The position numbers and the translations under genes are program-made. A DNA stretch of 64,000 nucleotides from Posidonia oceanica (lineage: Eukaryota > Streptophyta > Magnoliopsida > Alismatales > Posidoniaceae), in assembly GCA_037176725.1 (NCBI GenBank), contig JAZBRS010000039.1, positions 26,014,001-26,078,000 of the forward strand. Reading direction: 5' to 3'. Below are positions 12,701 through 24,256 of this stretch, one piece after another. Every line of letters begins with the position of its first letter. Within the stretch, counting starts at the first letter, position 1. The notes beneath the pieces are model-generated. The model worked only from the letters and a program-made list of their open reading frames with translations. It made no database searches and had not been told where the DNA came from.

Positions 12701-15695
12701 AGCAAACTAGAGAAGGCGGCGGAGGACTGCAGGCCTTCTGGAGGAGGAGCGGGTGATCAGAGCGACGCCAGGGGAAACCGGAAGTAGGGTCGTGCTCCTG
12801 GAGCTCGTGTGGACCTCGGGCGACGATCGGCGAGACGTTCTGCTAACCGGAGCGGCGAGGCGAGCTTTGAGCTCGCCGGAGAAGACGGGTCAGTGGCGGT
12901 GCTGACCCGACGAAAGAGGGTGTAGAACCCTTATCTGAGGGGTGGAAAAGCAAGAGGGGGAGAGAATTAGACTACCAGAGAAGAAGGGTACCTATTCCGC
13001 TGGCTGAGAAGTCCCCCCGACGTGAGCTGTTTCAGTAGATGCCGGCGAGGTTCGTCCGGCTACTGGAGGCATTGCTGATGGCTTACGAAGGCTTGGAACG
13101 ACTCCATGCGGGTCCCCAAAGCTTGCTGAATGCTTGGAATGGAGCTCTACAGGCCGGCACGATAAATGGGAACTTTGGGTACCCAGTGGATTGCCTGAGG
13201 TCGGGGTGACTGTATGCTGCCCTTTGGATTGGATGGAGGTCGCCGGTGGACTTCTGGGTGATGGGTGAACGTCTTTGGATGCTTGGAAGGGCCGGTGGAG
13301 GGCTGGAGAAGGAGATTGGTGATGGAGGGATTTTCTGGTAGAAAAGTGGCTAGGTGTTTACTGTGGATGGTTCCGGCTGTGGTGAGGGTTAGAGGGGAAG
13401 CTCGGGTGGTCTGAGAAGGTGGTGATCAGGCAGATTGCTGGGTGGAGTTTGGGAAAGTTTGCGGATCTGAGGTGTTGGGAATTTTGGAAGGTGGAGGTGT
13501 TGGGTTCTGCTGAGGATTTTGGGTGATTGGGGATGGTTTCAGGGATGGTCTTGGTCGTGAGATGGAGGGCTGTGATGCTGGTAGTTGGGTGAGATTGGGG
13601 GGTGAAATGGGAGTGGTTTGCTGGTTGGAACGGGTGCCGATTTTAGTGGAAAGGAAGAGGAGGAAGAGGCTGATTTTGCAGAGGAAGAGAGGAGGAGAAT
13701 GGAGGCTCTCAGGGCTCTGGATTGCTCTCTCTCTCAGGACGGAAAAAAAAGGTGGTGAAAGAGGAGTGGAGCTGAGGTTTTAACAGGGGGCACGAGGATG
13801 AGCACGCTGTGGAATTTGAATTCCCACCGGCGCGGGGCTGCTGCTGCTGATGGAGACGAGCGGCCGGCGAGGCGACGGGCAATAAATGCCCCCCCGAAGG
13901 ATCCGCTGAGAGCTGAGAGAGGAGCAGCGAGCTGTAGGTGAGATGACAGAGAGGGAAGAAATTGAATTCGAAGAAGAGGGAGGGACCTGGTGTTCGCGGG
14001 AGAAGAAGCTGAGGAAGAAGAAGGAAGAAGAAGGAGGGAAGAGGAGGAAGCTGGCGGGCCGAGCCTGCGCGTGGAGTAAAAAAAGAAAGAAAAAAAGAAA
14101 GAAGGAAGGAGGGGAAGAGTTGGGCCGGACTGGAAGAAAAAATGAAAAGAAAGAAGAAGAAAGGAAGAAAAAAGAAAGGAAGAAGAAGGAGAAGAAAAAG
14201 AAAAAGAAAAATAAAAATAAAAAGAGAAAAAGATTTGAAATTGTTTTTAAAGTAGTTGTTTAAGTTAGGATTTTTTTATTATGTTTTTGATGATTGTTTT
14301 TAATTAGTTAATTAGGATTAGGAAAAGTTTTTAGTTTTGATTTGAGTTTTTAAGGTTTTCTTTAAGTTTTCATTAAATCATTTTTTGATTTTGTTTTAAA
14401 TGTTTGTTAAGTTTTTTTAATTGTTTTTTAGTTAAGTTTTTCTTGTTAAGTTTCTCTTGTTAAGTTGGGATTTTTTATTAGGCTTTTTAAAGGTCGTTTT
14501 TAAGTTAATTAGTTAGGAGGTGCTTTAGTTTTTAGGATTTTTTCTTAAGTCTTCTTTAAATTACTTTTGATTTTGTTTGTTAAGTTCTTTTAGTATATTT
14601 TTTTTAGTTAGGTTTTCCTTGTTGAGTTCTTTCCCCTTTTTTCTTTTTTTAAGTTTTTAAGTTGTTTTTAAAATTTTCTAATTGTTTCTTTTAGATTTGT
14701 TTAGTTAAGTTTTTTTTTTCCTTAATTAGTTGTCTTAATGTTTTTAATTGTTTTCTTTCTTCTTAGGATTTGTTTTTTGATTATTTTTAATGGGGTTTTT
14801 ACTTTCGGTTTGTTTTGATTATATTTTGGTTTTTGCTTGATTTTATAGCATTTTCCTTTTGTTTGTTTTATATTTTTTAGATTGCATTCATGGTTTCCTT
14901 TTTTTAGTTGGATTTAGTTAGATTTTTGTTTTTAATTGCTTGTTTAAGTTTTTAATTATTTCTTTTTAGGATTTTGATTTGTTTTTCTTTTGTTTTAGAG
15001 TTTTAAAGGTTTTTCAAAGATTTAGTGGAAGAAAGGAAAAGAAAAGGAAAAGGAAAAAGAAAAGGAAGAAATGAAGATGTAAAGAAGAATGAGAGGAGTG
15101 GAAGGAAAACAAATATTAGAAAATCAAGGAATAAGCTAAAAATAAAATACAGAAGAGATAGATGCACAAGGTAGGCCCACTGCCAAGCAAGAAAAAGAGA
15201 GAGAAGGGAGTGAAAAGAAGGAGAATAAGAAGGAGAGAGAGAGGAGAGAGAAAAGAATAATCTAGGAAAGAGAAAAGGATAATTTGGATAAATGAAGGGG
15301 TTAGAGGTTTAGAAAAGAGGTGAAACTTGGGGAGTGTGTGGCCTAGGGTCTCTAGTGTTGGACCTAGGGTTTGGATTTGGATTTTGGAAGGTTTTGGAAG
15401 GGTTTTGAGGTGTAGAAAAAGGGTAGTTTTACCTTGATTTTCTAGGGTTTTTGGGATTGGTTTTGGTTTGAAATTTTTTAGGATTTTTGGTGGGTTTGCT
15501 AAGTTTGGAAGGGTGAGTTTTCCTATGATTTTTGGGTAGTTTTTGGGCTTGGGAAATGGGTGTGATTCTAGGTTAGGTTTGGGCTTGATTTAAAGAGGTG
15601 GATGAAAGGAAAAGTGTAGGTTTGGACCTAGATTTGGATTCAGAAGCCACTAGAGGATTCTAATTGATTCAACCTGTCAAAATGGGGTGTCAACA
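9772..15695 (-). repeat. LTR B: 3' LTR of a third, nested element (5924 bp)
   Basis: It has the same termini as LTRs A and C (TGTTGACACCCC at 15695, GGATTACTACA at 9772) and its own purine tract at 15696-15709. It diverges from A and C (compare 13440-13560 with 6285-6400), which resemble each other. No matching 5' LTR is present: the next LTR on the right is C, which pairs with A. B is therefore the surviving 3' LTR of another element inserted in the hairpin array, whose 5' half was lost by deletion or recombination with element 2. Confidence 0.9.
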
Positions 15696-15709
15696 GATGC
15701 CCCTCCCTG
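15696..15709 (-). promoter_or_regulatory. Polypurine tract next to LTR B
   Basis: CAGGGAGGGGCATC on the minus strand, identical to the tracts at 8586, 36086 and 56424. Confidence 0.9.
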
Positions 15710-16234
15710 AGCGAGGTCAAGCGAAGCGAGGCCGCTGCTCAGGGTTGATAAGACACCCCATCTGACCGACGGGAGCAGAAGATTGCTATTGGCATGAGCT
15801 ACTTATTCGACGGATGCACCGAACGTCGTGGCCCGTTGCCGTAATGCAAAATGCAGGTGCAGATGGATGAGATGCAATGTATGCAATGCATGCTAATGCG
15901 GATGCAATGCAGATGTTAGTGCAAAAGTTAGTACAGATGTGAGAATGCTGATGCAGTGCAAATGATGCTGATGATGTTAGTTTAGCATGCAATGTTAGAA
16001 AAAGGAGTGCAGAGAGGATGCAAAAGGAATGCTAAAAGAAACCGCGATGTAATGCAAAAATCTGGCAGCTAGTCCAAACTTGCGCAACAAGGCGTGAGAG
16101 AAAAGTGCAGCTTGTCTCTGCCTGAGGGAGCAAGCAAGCAAAAAGGAAGCATGATCAGAGAGGGGCCAACTCTCCAGTCGTGGGGGGGATGCGGGACTTT
16201 GTCTTCCCGAAACAAAGCCGCGCGAAGAAGGTGA
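15710..16234 (-). other. 3' untranslated region next to LTR B
   Basis: A close relative of 8600-9104, non-coding. It has the same closing arm GACACCCCAT (15752-15761), then GCATGCAATG-rich sequence and the GGCAACTCTCC.../CGCGCGAAGAAGG block that leads into the array. Confidence 0.75.
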
Positions 16235-17072
16235 TAAGATGTCGGGCTTATCGGCCAAATAGTTTACGGTCCTATCAACCGGAAGCGATAGTTTACGGTC
16301 GTATCAACCGGAAGCGATAGTTTACGGTCCTATCAACCGGAGGGTGCAGTTGTGAGTGATAGTTACTAGATATCAACCATAAAACATGATTGTGCAGGAT
16401 AGTTTACGGTCCTATCAACCGAAGAGCGATAGTTTACGGGCCTATCAACTGGGAATGATAGTTTACGGGCCTATCAACCGGGAGCGATAGTTTACGATCC
16501 TATCAACCGGAAGCACAATCCATGAGTGATAGTTACTAGTTATCAGCCGTATAAAGCAAATGCCCTCGATAGTTTATGGTCCTATCAACTGCAGAGCGAT
16601 AGTTTACGGTCCTATCAACCGGAAGCGATAGTTTACGGTCCTATCAACTGGAAAGGGCATTTGCGAGTGATAGTTACTGGTTATCAGCCGTATAACATGA
16701 TTGGCGCAGCGATAGTTTACGGTCCTATCAACCAGAAGTGATAGTTTATGGGCCTATCAACCGGGAGCGATAGTTTACGGGCCTATCAACTGGGAGCGAT
16801 AGTTTACGGTCCTATCAACCGGGAAGCGCAATCATGAGGGATAGTTACTGGTTATCAGCCGTATAATGCAATTGCCGGTGATAGTTTTGGATATCAGCCA
16901 AAGATGAGTTTTGGATCATCAGCCAAAGAACGATAGTTTACGGTCCTATCAATCGAAAAGAGCAATTGCAAGGGATAGTTACTGGATATCAGCCGTATAA
17001 CATATTTGCAGGATAGTTTTGGATATCAGCCAAAGATGAGTTTTAGATCATCTGTCAAGGGATAGTGCAGAT
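16235..17072 (-). repeat. GATA...TATC hairpin array of element 2, right part
   Basis: Iterated GATAGTTTACGGTCCTATC units with AACCGGAAGC spacers, ending with GATATCAGCC and GATGAGTTTTGGATCATC units. It runs directly into the truncated DUF7745-like gene at about 17072. The gene's C-terminal third and the usual ~490-bp spacer are missing, so a deletion joined gene and array. Confidence 0.85.
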
Positions 17073-17881
17073 GTGACGGTGTTGTCCGTCAACTCAGATA
17101 ATTTCTTGTATTCTTCAGGGACGCTCTTGATTGTTCTGGCGTGGCCGTTGTTGCAATATGTCTCGATAGCATTGCCCCAGGGGCGTAGTATGTTCAGTTC
17201 AAGATGTGCAGCCAACCAAATCTGCACTAGCACTCCGCAGCCGTGGAAGTGGCGGCAACGGTGAGAGATGCGGTCTAGCCTGCGGTATGTCTCAGCCAAG
17301 ACAACTGGTGCCAAGTCTATCTGCCTAGTCACCATAGCTAGTGCGATTTCAGCAATTTCTATCGCAACTGTCATCCGACCGTGAGTGAATTTCAGCTCTC
17401 CAAGAAATCGGGTGACAAACCCCCGAAGCCACAGATCATCTCCAAGCTCAGCACGCTTGTCTATGATTTCGTCAAAGTAATGTAGGCACAGCATGGGCAT
17501 AGGGCCGTTGGTGCAGATCAGTCTTTGCTGGCACCGGTTAGTAGATAGCCCAGATAGCTTGCAGAGGACCATTATGTACTTCTCACGCCTCATGAAGATA
17601 GGCGGTCCCATCAGCCGGGAGAAGCCACAGATGCGGCGTACTTCTTCCAATGTTGGTGTTAGTTCTGTCCTTCCGAAGTGGAAGACATGGTGCGCCGGCT
17701 TCTAGAATCTTGCGGCAGCACACAGGAGGTGTCGGCTTACTTCGACATTAGCCACCTTTAACAGTTTTGTTGGTATGCCCCAGAGGCGCAGCTTTTCGCA
17801 GTCTTCCTGGGTAAGCTTGCCTATCCAACCCTACAGGGTCTTAGAACAGTGCACTAGGGTCTCAAGAGTGGGGTAACCCAT
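17073..17881 (-). pseudogene. DUF7745-like retroelement gene, copy 2 (element 2), truncated
   Basis: It lies downstream of integrase in the same orientation as pol. The first Met shared with copy 1 is at 17879-17881, and the frame may extend further upstream. The frame is continuous with only two interruptions, TAG at 17831-17833 (an Arg position in copy 1) and TAG at 17702-17704 (the Trp of the FW-x-PAHH motif). Conserved ELTPTLEEVRRICGF and MTVAIEIAEIAL segments are intact. It is cut at about 17073 after ELTDNTVT; copies 1 and 3 continue for well over 100 residues. Its role in the element is unknown. Confidence 0.75.
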
Positions 17882-19319
17882 GGCACAGGCCGCATGGTGA
17901 AACAGACAGATGCTGCAGATTCTCCAAGGTACCTGTTATTGATGCTATAGATAGTCAGATTACACAGACGTATAATCTTTAACTGAAAACAGAATCTGAA
18001 GCTGGGAAAGCAGTTCAATATATTTCAGCAGTTAATATCAGAAAATAGCAGCTAAGTACACATAAGTAGGGATAATTTTGTTGACGGGGGCGAGGACTGG
18101 TGGGAGATCTGGACCAGTGCAGCTCGAGCAGCGTCAATGCGTGCTTTGCAAGAGTAGTGTCTCAGAACTGAGGCAAGTTGCAGATTGGAATGATTGGAAA
18201 GAGGGAAGAGATGATTGGGAGATGCAGGTATGCATGATGCAGGTTGATATGCTTGGGATGATTAGTATGCTTTGCCCTCAGCATACAGAGTGCTTTGGTG
18301 CCTGCTGCAGAGGAAGGGAGTGGTCCCTGATTCACTGGGTCCTACTTGGACTCTTAGCTTGCTAGTGGTACTCCGGAATGGGTGTTGGCAGTATTCAGGC
18401 GGTGGTGTGGTGAGGACAGGTTACCTGCCGAACTCTCAGAACCTACACCTACTTTTTCTACTCTCTCTTTTGTTTTCTCCCTCGTGGGTGTGCAAGCTTT
18501 CTCTGCCCCTAGTTAGGAGATGGTAAGTGTTTGGTTTCGGGGCGGGAGGTTGTGGGCCTTAGGCTTACACCCTTGGTTCCTTCTTAGGTACGAGGGGATA
18601 ATATTGCCTGCATTTTTGGGCTGATTTTTGTCCAACCCTTTTTTTTTTCTCTTTCTTTTTTCTTTGCTCTTCTTTTTTTTTTCTTCTTTTTTTTTGCTTG
18701 TTTGACTTCTTTTTCTTCTTCTTTTTTTCAGGCTTTGCTATCCCCATTTTGGAGGCAAAAAGGAAGGGTGCTTAGGTTGTAATGGATGTGGGCTTTGGGT
18801 CTCCTCTGAGATGAGCTGAAGGAGCAGGGTTAGACTGCACACCCCTATCTCTAGGGCCGGCTTCTGTCTTCGTCTACTATCTCTTTTGATATGCCCAAGC
18901 CTAGATGTCTATTCTCTCTCTTTTTTTTTTTGAACTCATATCTTAGCATTTTTTCCTCCCTTAGAAGTGTATGTCCTATGAGTTGGGTAGTTCGCCTGTC
19001 CTGTTTGGTGGTGGCTCCCTCACTAGCTAAGACGTCTAAGTAGTGCTAGGTGAGGCAAGGTGGACTCCTTCCAGAGCAGGCAAGCACTTCTGATTTTCTT
19101 CACCGAGTAGAAAATGCAATGCATGATTTGAGAGGATGATGATGAAGATGTGAAAAGAGATGATGTTTGGAATGGACGAAATGCGATGGAAATGTAAGAG
19201 AAGGATGGAAGTAGCATAAGCAAGTGTGCAAGAAAAGAGATGCAAGAAGCAAGATAGGAGATGATGAGAATGCAAATGCATAGAGGGAGGAGAAGCATCT
19301 GCAACAGGGTTGCCTTGGG
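17882..19319 (-). other. Spacer between DUF7745-like gene and integrase
   Basis: About 1.4 kb with no credible gene. It has a long T/C-rich run on the plus strand (18640-18735) and short AGGCATACTAATCATCC-like unique sequence. It could hold sequences needed for expression of the downstream gene, but I see no specific signal. Confidence 0.6.
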
Positions 19320-20560
19320 CTACTGATAGTACTTTTTGAGGTAGCATAGGTTGACAAGCTCAGACTGCTCGGCCTGATCCATGTCCTCAAGAGTTACAGC
19401 GCCACCCGAAAAGACTTGTTTGACCACGAAAGGGCCACGCCAGTTAGGTCGAAATTTCCCTCGACCATCAGGCAAGTGAATGGCATGCAGAACAAGGTCC
19501 CCTGACTGGAAGCCTCTTGGCTGAACCTTCTTCAAGTATGACCTGGCCATTCTCTTCTGGTAGCAGTGAGCATTATGCATAGCTTGCAGTCTGTGCTCAT
19601 CAATCAGGTTTAGTTGGACGCAGCGGTCTTCGACCCATTCTGCTTCTTCCAACTCAACTTCGCGCAGGATCTGCAGCGACGGGATCTCTACCTCGATAGG
19701 CAACACCACCTCCATGCCATACACCGGAGAATATGGGGTGGCACCCGTTGAAGTTCGGACAGATGTCCTATACACCCATAGTGCCTAAGGAAGCTTGTCG
19801 TGCCAGTCCTTATGAGTTTCCGCCATCTTCTTCAGGATTTTAACTAGGTTTTTGTTGGCAGACTCCACTGCACCGTTCATCTGCGGCCGATAAGGCGAGG
19901 ATCTGTGGTGTTTGATGCTGAGGCTCTGTAGATAGTCTTCGATCCTCTTAGCAATGAAATTTGTGCCGTTATCGGATATGATCGCATGTGGGACCCCATA
20001 CCGGGCTATGATATTGTTTCTGATAAACTTTTCTATAGCCACGGCAGTTACTGTTTTGTAAGAAGTCGCTTCCACCCACTTGGTAAAGTAATCAATTGCT
20101 ACCAGAATGTAACGATAGCCATTGGAAGCTGCAGGGTGGACGGCGCCACTGACATCAATCCCCCAGGTGGAGAAGGGCCACGGTGACAACATGCTATGCA
20201 ATTCTTGTGGGGGCGCCCGAATAAAGTTGCCATGCACTTGGCAATTATGGCATCTGCGCACAAACCGGCAACAGTCTGCTTCCATAGTTAGCCAAAAGTA
20301 TCCCTGAAGCATTATCTTCTTGGCCAGGAGGATGCCGTTCATGTACGGGTCGTAGGTCCCCGCATGCACTTGGAGCATCAATGTATCAGACTCTGATTTG
20401 TTCAGGCAGCGTAGGAGCATTTGATTGTATGATCTTCTGTACAACTGTCCTGCCCCTGATACATACTTTGACGCTAGACGCGTCAAAGTTCTTTTGTCTG
20501 CTGCTGAGGTACCGGGTGGAAAGCTGCCAGATTCTAGGAAATCTTTTATGTCTTGATACC
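19320..20560 (-). pseudogene. Integrase domain of element 2 pol (Tat/Ogre type)
   Basis: Integrase inserts the element's DNA into the host genome. Reading from the Met at 20969, the zinc-binding region has H202, C240 and C243, but the second His is replaced by Tyr (Y209 in DPYMNG). The catalytic core keeps D272 (GIDVSG), D333 (ISDNGTNF) and E369 (NGAVES), a classic DD35E spacing. The C-terminal part has GDLVLHAIHLPDGRGKF and NWRGPFVV, as in gypsy integrases. One TAG (19785-19787) interrupts the otherwise open frame before ALW-x-YRTS. The polyprotein ends with TAG at 19320-19322. Confidence 0.93.
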
Positions 20561-20639
20561 AGGGTTGTTCCTCCTCTGCTGGATCTGCCTCTTCTATGTT
20601 CATACAGTGTGCAGGCTGCTCTATGCGAGTAACAGATAC

Positions 20640-21060
20640 ATCCACTATGCTGTCTTCAGGTATGCTGAGCCAGGACACCAAGGTTGCCAACGCATCTGCA
20701 TATGCGTTCCTTGCTCGGTTCATGTGTGTGAAGAGGATGCTCGCAAACTGTTCTATCAGCTTCAACAAGTGTTCATGATATGGCAGTAGCTTTGGATCTT
20801 TTGTCCTCCATTCGCCATTGACTTGAGAGATCACCAGCATAGCATCGCCGTGCACCAGCAGCTTCTGCACCTCATGCTCGAGGGCGATGTTCAGTCCTAA
20901 GATGCATGCCTCATATTCTGCCTCGTTGTTGATGCATCTGAAGGTCAGCTTCCTGGCAAAGGGAATCATCTGTCCCTAAGGTGTTGTTAGCACTGCGCCT
21001 ATGCCTCGGCCTTTCTTGTTCACAGCACCATCGAAGTATAACTACCATTGTTCCTGATCT
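20640..21060 (-). pseudogene. Archaeal-type RNase H (aRNH) domain of element 2 pol
   Basis: This second RNase H is the hallmark of the Tat lineage (Ogre, Retand). The start LYFDGAVNKKGRGIGAV gives the first Asp, E16 lies in NNEAEYEA, D42 in HGDAMLVI and D92 in ADALATL (numbered from the Met at 20969), so all catalytic acids are present. Two in-frame TAG codons break it: 21042-21044, just before LYFDG, and 20976-20978, just before GQMIPFA. It directly precedes the integrase zinc region, in the order expected for the lineage. Confidence 0.9.
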
Positions 21061-21563
21061 TCCAGGTCTTTCTCTTCAGATTCCTCCATTGCAAACAGAA
21101 TGTCTTCATCTAGAAACTGCGTCTGGAGTGGCTGATATTCAGGCAGTGGGAGATCAGCAAGATGGTCTGCCATAGCTTGGCCCTTCATGGATTTCTATGT
21201 GACAAAGGTGATGTCGTACTGAGACAATAACACCTGCCACTTAACACATTTGCCTACCATGGCTGGTTTCTGAAAGAGGAACTTGATAGGATCATGCCGG
21301 CACAAGAGCTGAACTAGATATGCCATCATGTAATGCCTTAGTTTCTGTGGATCCCAGACAAGAGATAGGCAGGTCTTCTCCATTGTACTGTACCTGGCTT
21401 CGTATTCATTGAACTTCTTGCTCAGGTAGTAAATGGCGTGCTCCTTTCTACCAAACTCATCATGCTGGCCCAAGACGGCGCCCATGGAATGCTGTGTGGT
21501 AGAAAGGTAGAGAAGTAAGGGTCTCCCAGGTGTGGGGGCAACCAAGACAGGAGGTTTGATCAA
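21061..21563 (-). pseudogene. Gypsy RNase H domain of element 2 pol, catalytic Asp not evident
   Basis: This domain follows reverse transcriptase, with LYLSTTQHSMGAVLGQHD, YYLSKKFNEYEARYS and KTCLSLVW in the usual order. The position normally holding the first Asp (LY-x-x-x-x-D) reads STTQHS, so the first RNase H is probably inactive. That is common in dual-RNase H elements, where the archaeal-type domain does the work. TAG at 21195-21197 lies in FVT-stop-KSMKGQA. Confidence 0.85.
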
Positions 21564-22640
21564 CAGCTGCTTGATCTTGGCAAATGCAGCCTGACACTCC
21601 TCGCTCCAATCAATCTACGTGTTCTTCTTTAGGAGCTTGAATATAGGTTCGCAGATGGGCGTAAGCTGTGCAATGAAGCGACTAATGTATTGTAAACGCC
21701 CAAGCAGGCCCCTGACCTCCTTTTCAGTCCGAGGGGGTGGCATATCCACGATGGCTTTGGCCTTCATCGAGTCCACTTCAATCCCCCTTTGGCTAACAAT
21801 GTAGCCTAGCAGTTGGCCAGAAGACACCCCGAATACACATTTATTAGGGTTGAGGCGCAGCTTGTACTTCCGTAGACGGTCAAAGAGCTTCTTCAAGCAG
21901 GCTAGATGATCTTCAGGCTCTTTGGATTTAGCAATCATATCATCCACCTATACCTCAACTTCTTGGTGCATGAGGTCGTGGAACAGCACAGTCATGGCCC
22001 TCTGATAGGTTGCGCCAGCATTCTTCAGTCCAAACGACATAACTTGGTAGCAGAAGACTCCCCAAGGGGTGATGAATGAAGTCTTTTCCATGTCTTCTTC
22101 TGCCATTTTGATCTGGTTATAACCCGAAAAGCCGTCCATGAAGGAGAGCATCTCGTGGCCCGCCGTATTGTCGACTAGGACGTCAATGTGAGGCAATGGG
22201 AAGTCGTCCTTGGGACTCGCCTTGTTCAGGTCCCTATAGTCGATGCAGATCCGAACTCGGCCGTCTTTCTTGGGCACAGGTACAATGTTTGCCAACCACT
22301 CAGGATAAAGGACGACCTTCAGGAAATTGACTTTGTGCTGTTTCATGATCTCTTCTTTGATCATAAGCAGCCACTGCGATCGCCATCTTCTCAGCTTCTA
22401 CTTTACTGGCTTGGCATATGGATTCAAAGACAGATTGTGCACCACTATTTCTACTTCAAGGCCAACCATATCTTCGTAACTCTAGGCGAAGACATCCGCG
22501 TACTCCTTCAAGAATGTGATGAACTCTGCTCGAGCCTAGGGGGATAGCTGGGCACTGATGCGAACTTCTCTGACTTCCTCAGCTGTGCCGATATTAACAA
22601 CCTCTGCTTCTTCTTCAACACGGAGGTTGGGGCCTTCTGG
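21564..22640 (-). pseudogene. Reverse transcriptase domain of element 2 pol
   Basis: It copies element RNA into DNA. Clear motifs are VPKKDGRVRICIDYRDLN, FMDGFSGYNQI, SFGLKNAGATYQR and a VDDMIAKS catalytic box. The Tyr of the YVDD box is replaced by TAG (21948-21950). Further TAG codons lie at 22536-22538 (SP-stop-ARAEF), 22482-22484 (FA-stop-SYEDM, where Trp is usual), 22398-22400 (VK-stop-KLRR) and 21615-21617. There is no frameshift from about 22640 to 19320. The reading frame differs from that of gag-protease, and the change lies near 22620. Confidence 0.93.
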
Positions 22641-24256
22641 ATGTCGTCATAGGGCTGGAACTCGGGCAATTGTTCATCAATCTCATTCTCGCCCGTATCA
22701 TCCTCCTCTCCATAGGCAATAAGTTCTGAGAGGATCTCTTTCTCAAAAGAAGGATTTGTGATGTCGAAAGAGTGTATATGTTCCGCTGCTTGGTCTTGGT
22801 GATGCTTCAGGATGGTCACGCTTACTCGAGTGTGTTTGTATCCACGGTGCGTGACCGCCATCCTGGCAACTTCCTCTGCTTGCTTTGGCCTGACTGATTC
22901 TGCCGGGTGTTCTGCTGATGCTGCTGACGGCCCTGCTGATTCTATCACTGATACTGTTGATGGCCCTGCTACTGAGACTGCTGATAATTCTGTTACTGAT
23001 GCTACTTTCTGCTCTATTACTGCTGCTACTTGGACTGCTAGTGCTTCCTCCTGTGAGCCTTCTAGTGTACTCATGGAGGGTATGCCGGACTGGCAGCTGA
23101 TTTGGGCACTACCGCTTGCTACACTGCCTAAGTGAGGCATGTGCTGCACAAACCACCTAGACCCGCCTTCTGGTTGCAGAGTGATGAGCTCATCTGGTCT
23201 AGGGGAGTCCGACGCTGTTGAGTCTTCTTCTAAGAGCATGATAGAGGCATGGTCTTCCTGCCGAGAAGGGTCCGTAATCACGGCTTTCCCTTTCCTTTCT
23301 GCAGCTTGGTGCTCTGCTAGATCTTCTGCTATCGACTTGAGCTGTTCTTGATATAGTAGCTCTAAGTCTCCCATCCATGAATTGACCTGGGCTTCTACTG
23401 CCACTCCTTTCTCCTCATCCGAGGGTGAGTCGACGTAGTAGGAGCCGAGGGCCTACGGCTCTGGCCCAGCTGCTAGATGGATTACCGCCCTTGATGTTTG
23501 CATGGTCTGGCTCACGGGTGCACCTGATTGCGGCAACTTCAACATCGGAGATCCAAACAGACTGGTTAATGGGGCTGCAGATGGGTACGCAGCCAGGGTC
23601 ACTGTTGTAGTTGGAGGGCAAGCAGAGGTGCTCTTCTGGGGACCCAAGGGTTGGGAGATTATGCTGCTCAACTGGACCTCTACGTCTGGTTGTGACAGTG
23701 AGGGAGCGGCCTTTGACGCTTTGGGGGCCTGCCACGAGAGTTGTTGTTTTGCGGCAAGAAGATGTGTAGCAGACTGCGCTGGCTGCATTCTCTATGATGC
23801 GGCTGCTGAAGTGGGCCAAGTCGCGCTGCTGACTAAATTCACAGACTATCCCTCCAGAGAGAGTGATAGCGGTACTGATGTGACTGCGACCGCAGGTAGC
23901 TTGCTTGATTGTGCCTGAAGGACTGTCCTTGATTTCTGAGCTGCCGCTGCTGCTTGTGCTTGTGATATAGATGTGGCTACAGAAATGTGAAAGCTTGTCA
24001 GTTCTGCCACAAGGCCTGCTAAGTTGTCTGCTGTATCTGTTGAGGGTAGGGCCAAACAAACCGACTGAGGTGCCTCTGTGCTGATCAGAGCTTTGCCACC
24101 AGTTGGGACTGCCTCTACTATGCCAAACTGCTCCTCATCCGAGTAGTAGTCCTCAATGCAGACCCAATCTTCTGCCGGCACCATGGCTTGACCATCAATT
24201 GATCCCAGAATTCCTGCACTGGTGAAGTTAGTGAGGTCCCTGGTGATGACTGTCTT
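22641..24256 (-). pseudogene. Low-complexity linker between protease and reverse transcriptase
   Basis: It stays in the gag-protease frame down to 22508 and is rich in Ser, Thr, Ala, Gln and acidic residues. Recognisable pieces are DWVCIEDYYSDEEQ and SPSDEEKGVAVEAQVNSWMG. Interruptions are all TAG: 23846-23848, 23792-23794 and 23453-23455, plus 24257-24259 at its upstream edge. I know no domain here. Ogre elements are described as having an intron between protease and reverse transcriptase, so part of this stretch could be spliced out, but its long open frame suggests coding origin. Confidence 0.6.

Noticed and set aside
9772..15695. LTR B as a simple solo LTR
   Set aside because: A solo LTR would be followed by the CCTAT duplication and array sequence; instead a purine tract and a full 3' untranslated region follow.
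18640..18747. Plus-strand pyrimidine tract ending in TTTTTTTCAGG as a splice acceptor
   Set aside because: It lies on the strand opposite to all coding sequence of element 2, so there is no transcript for it to act on.
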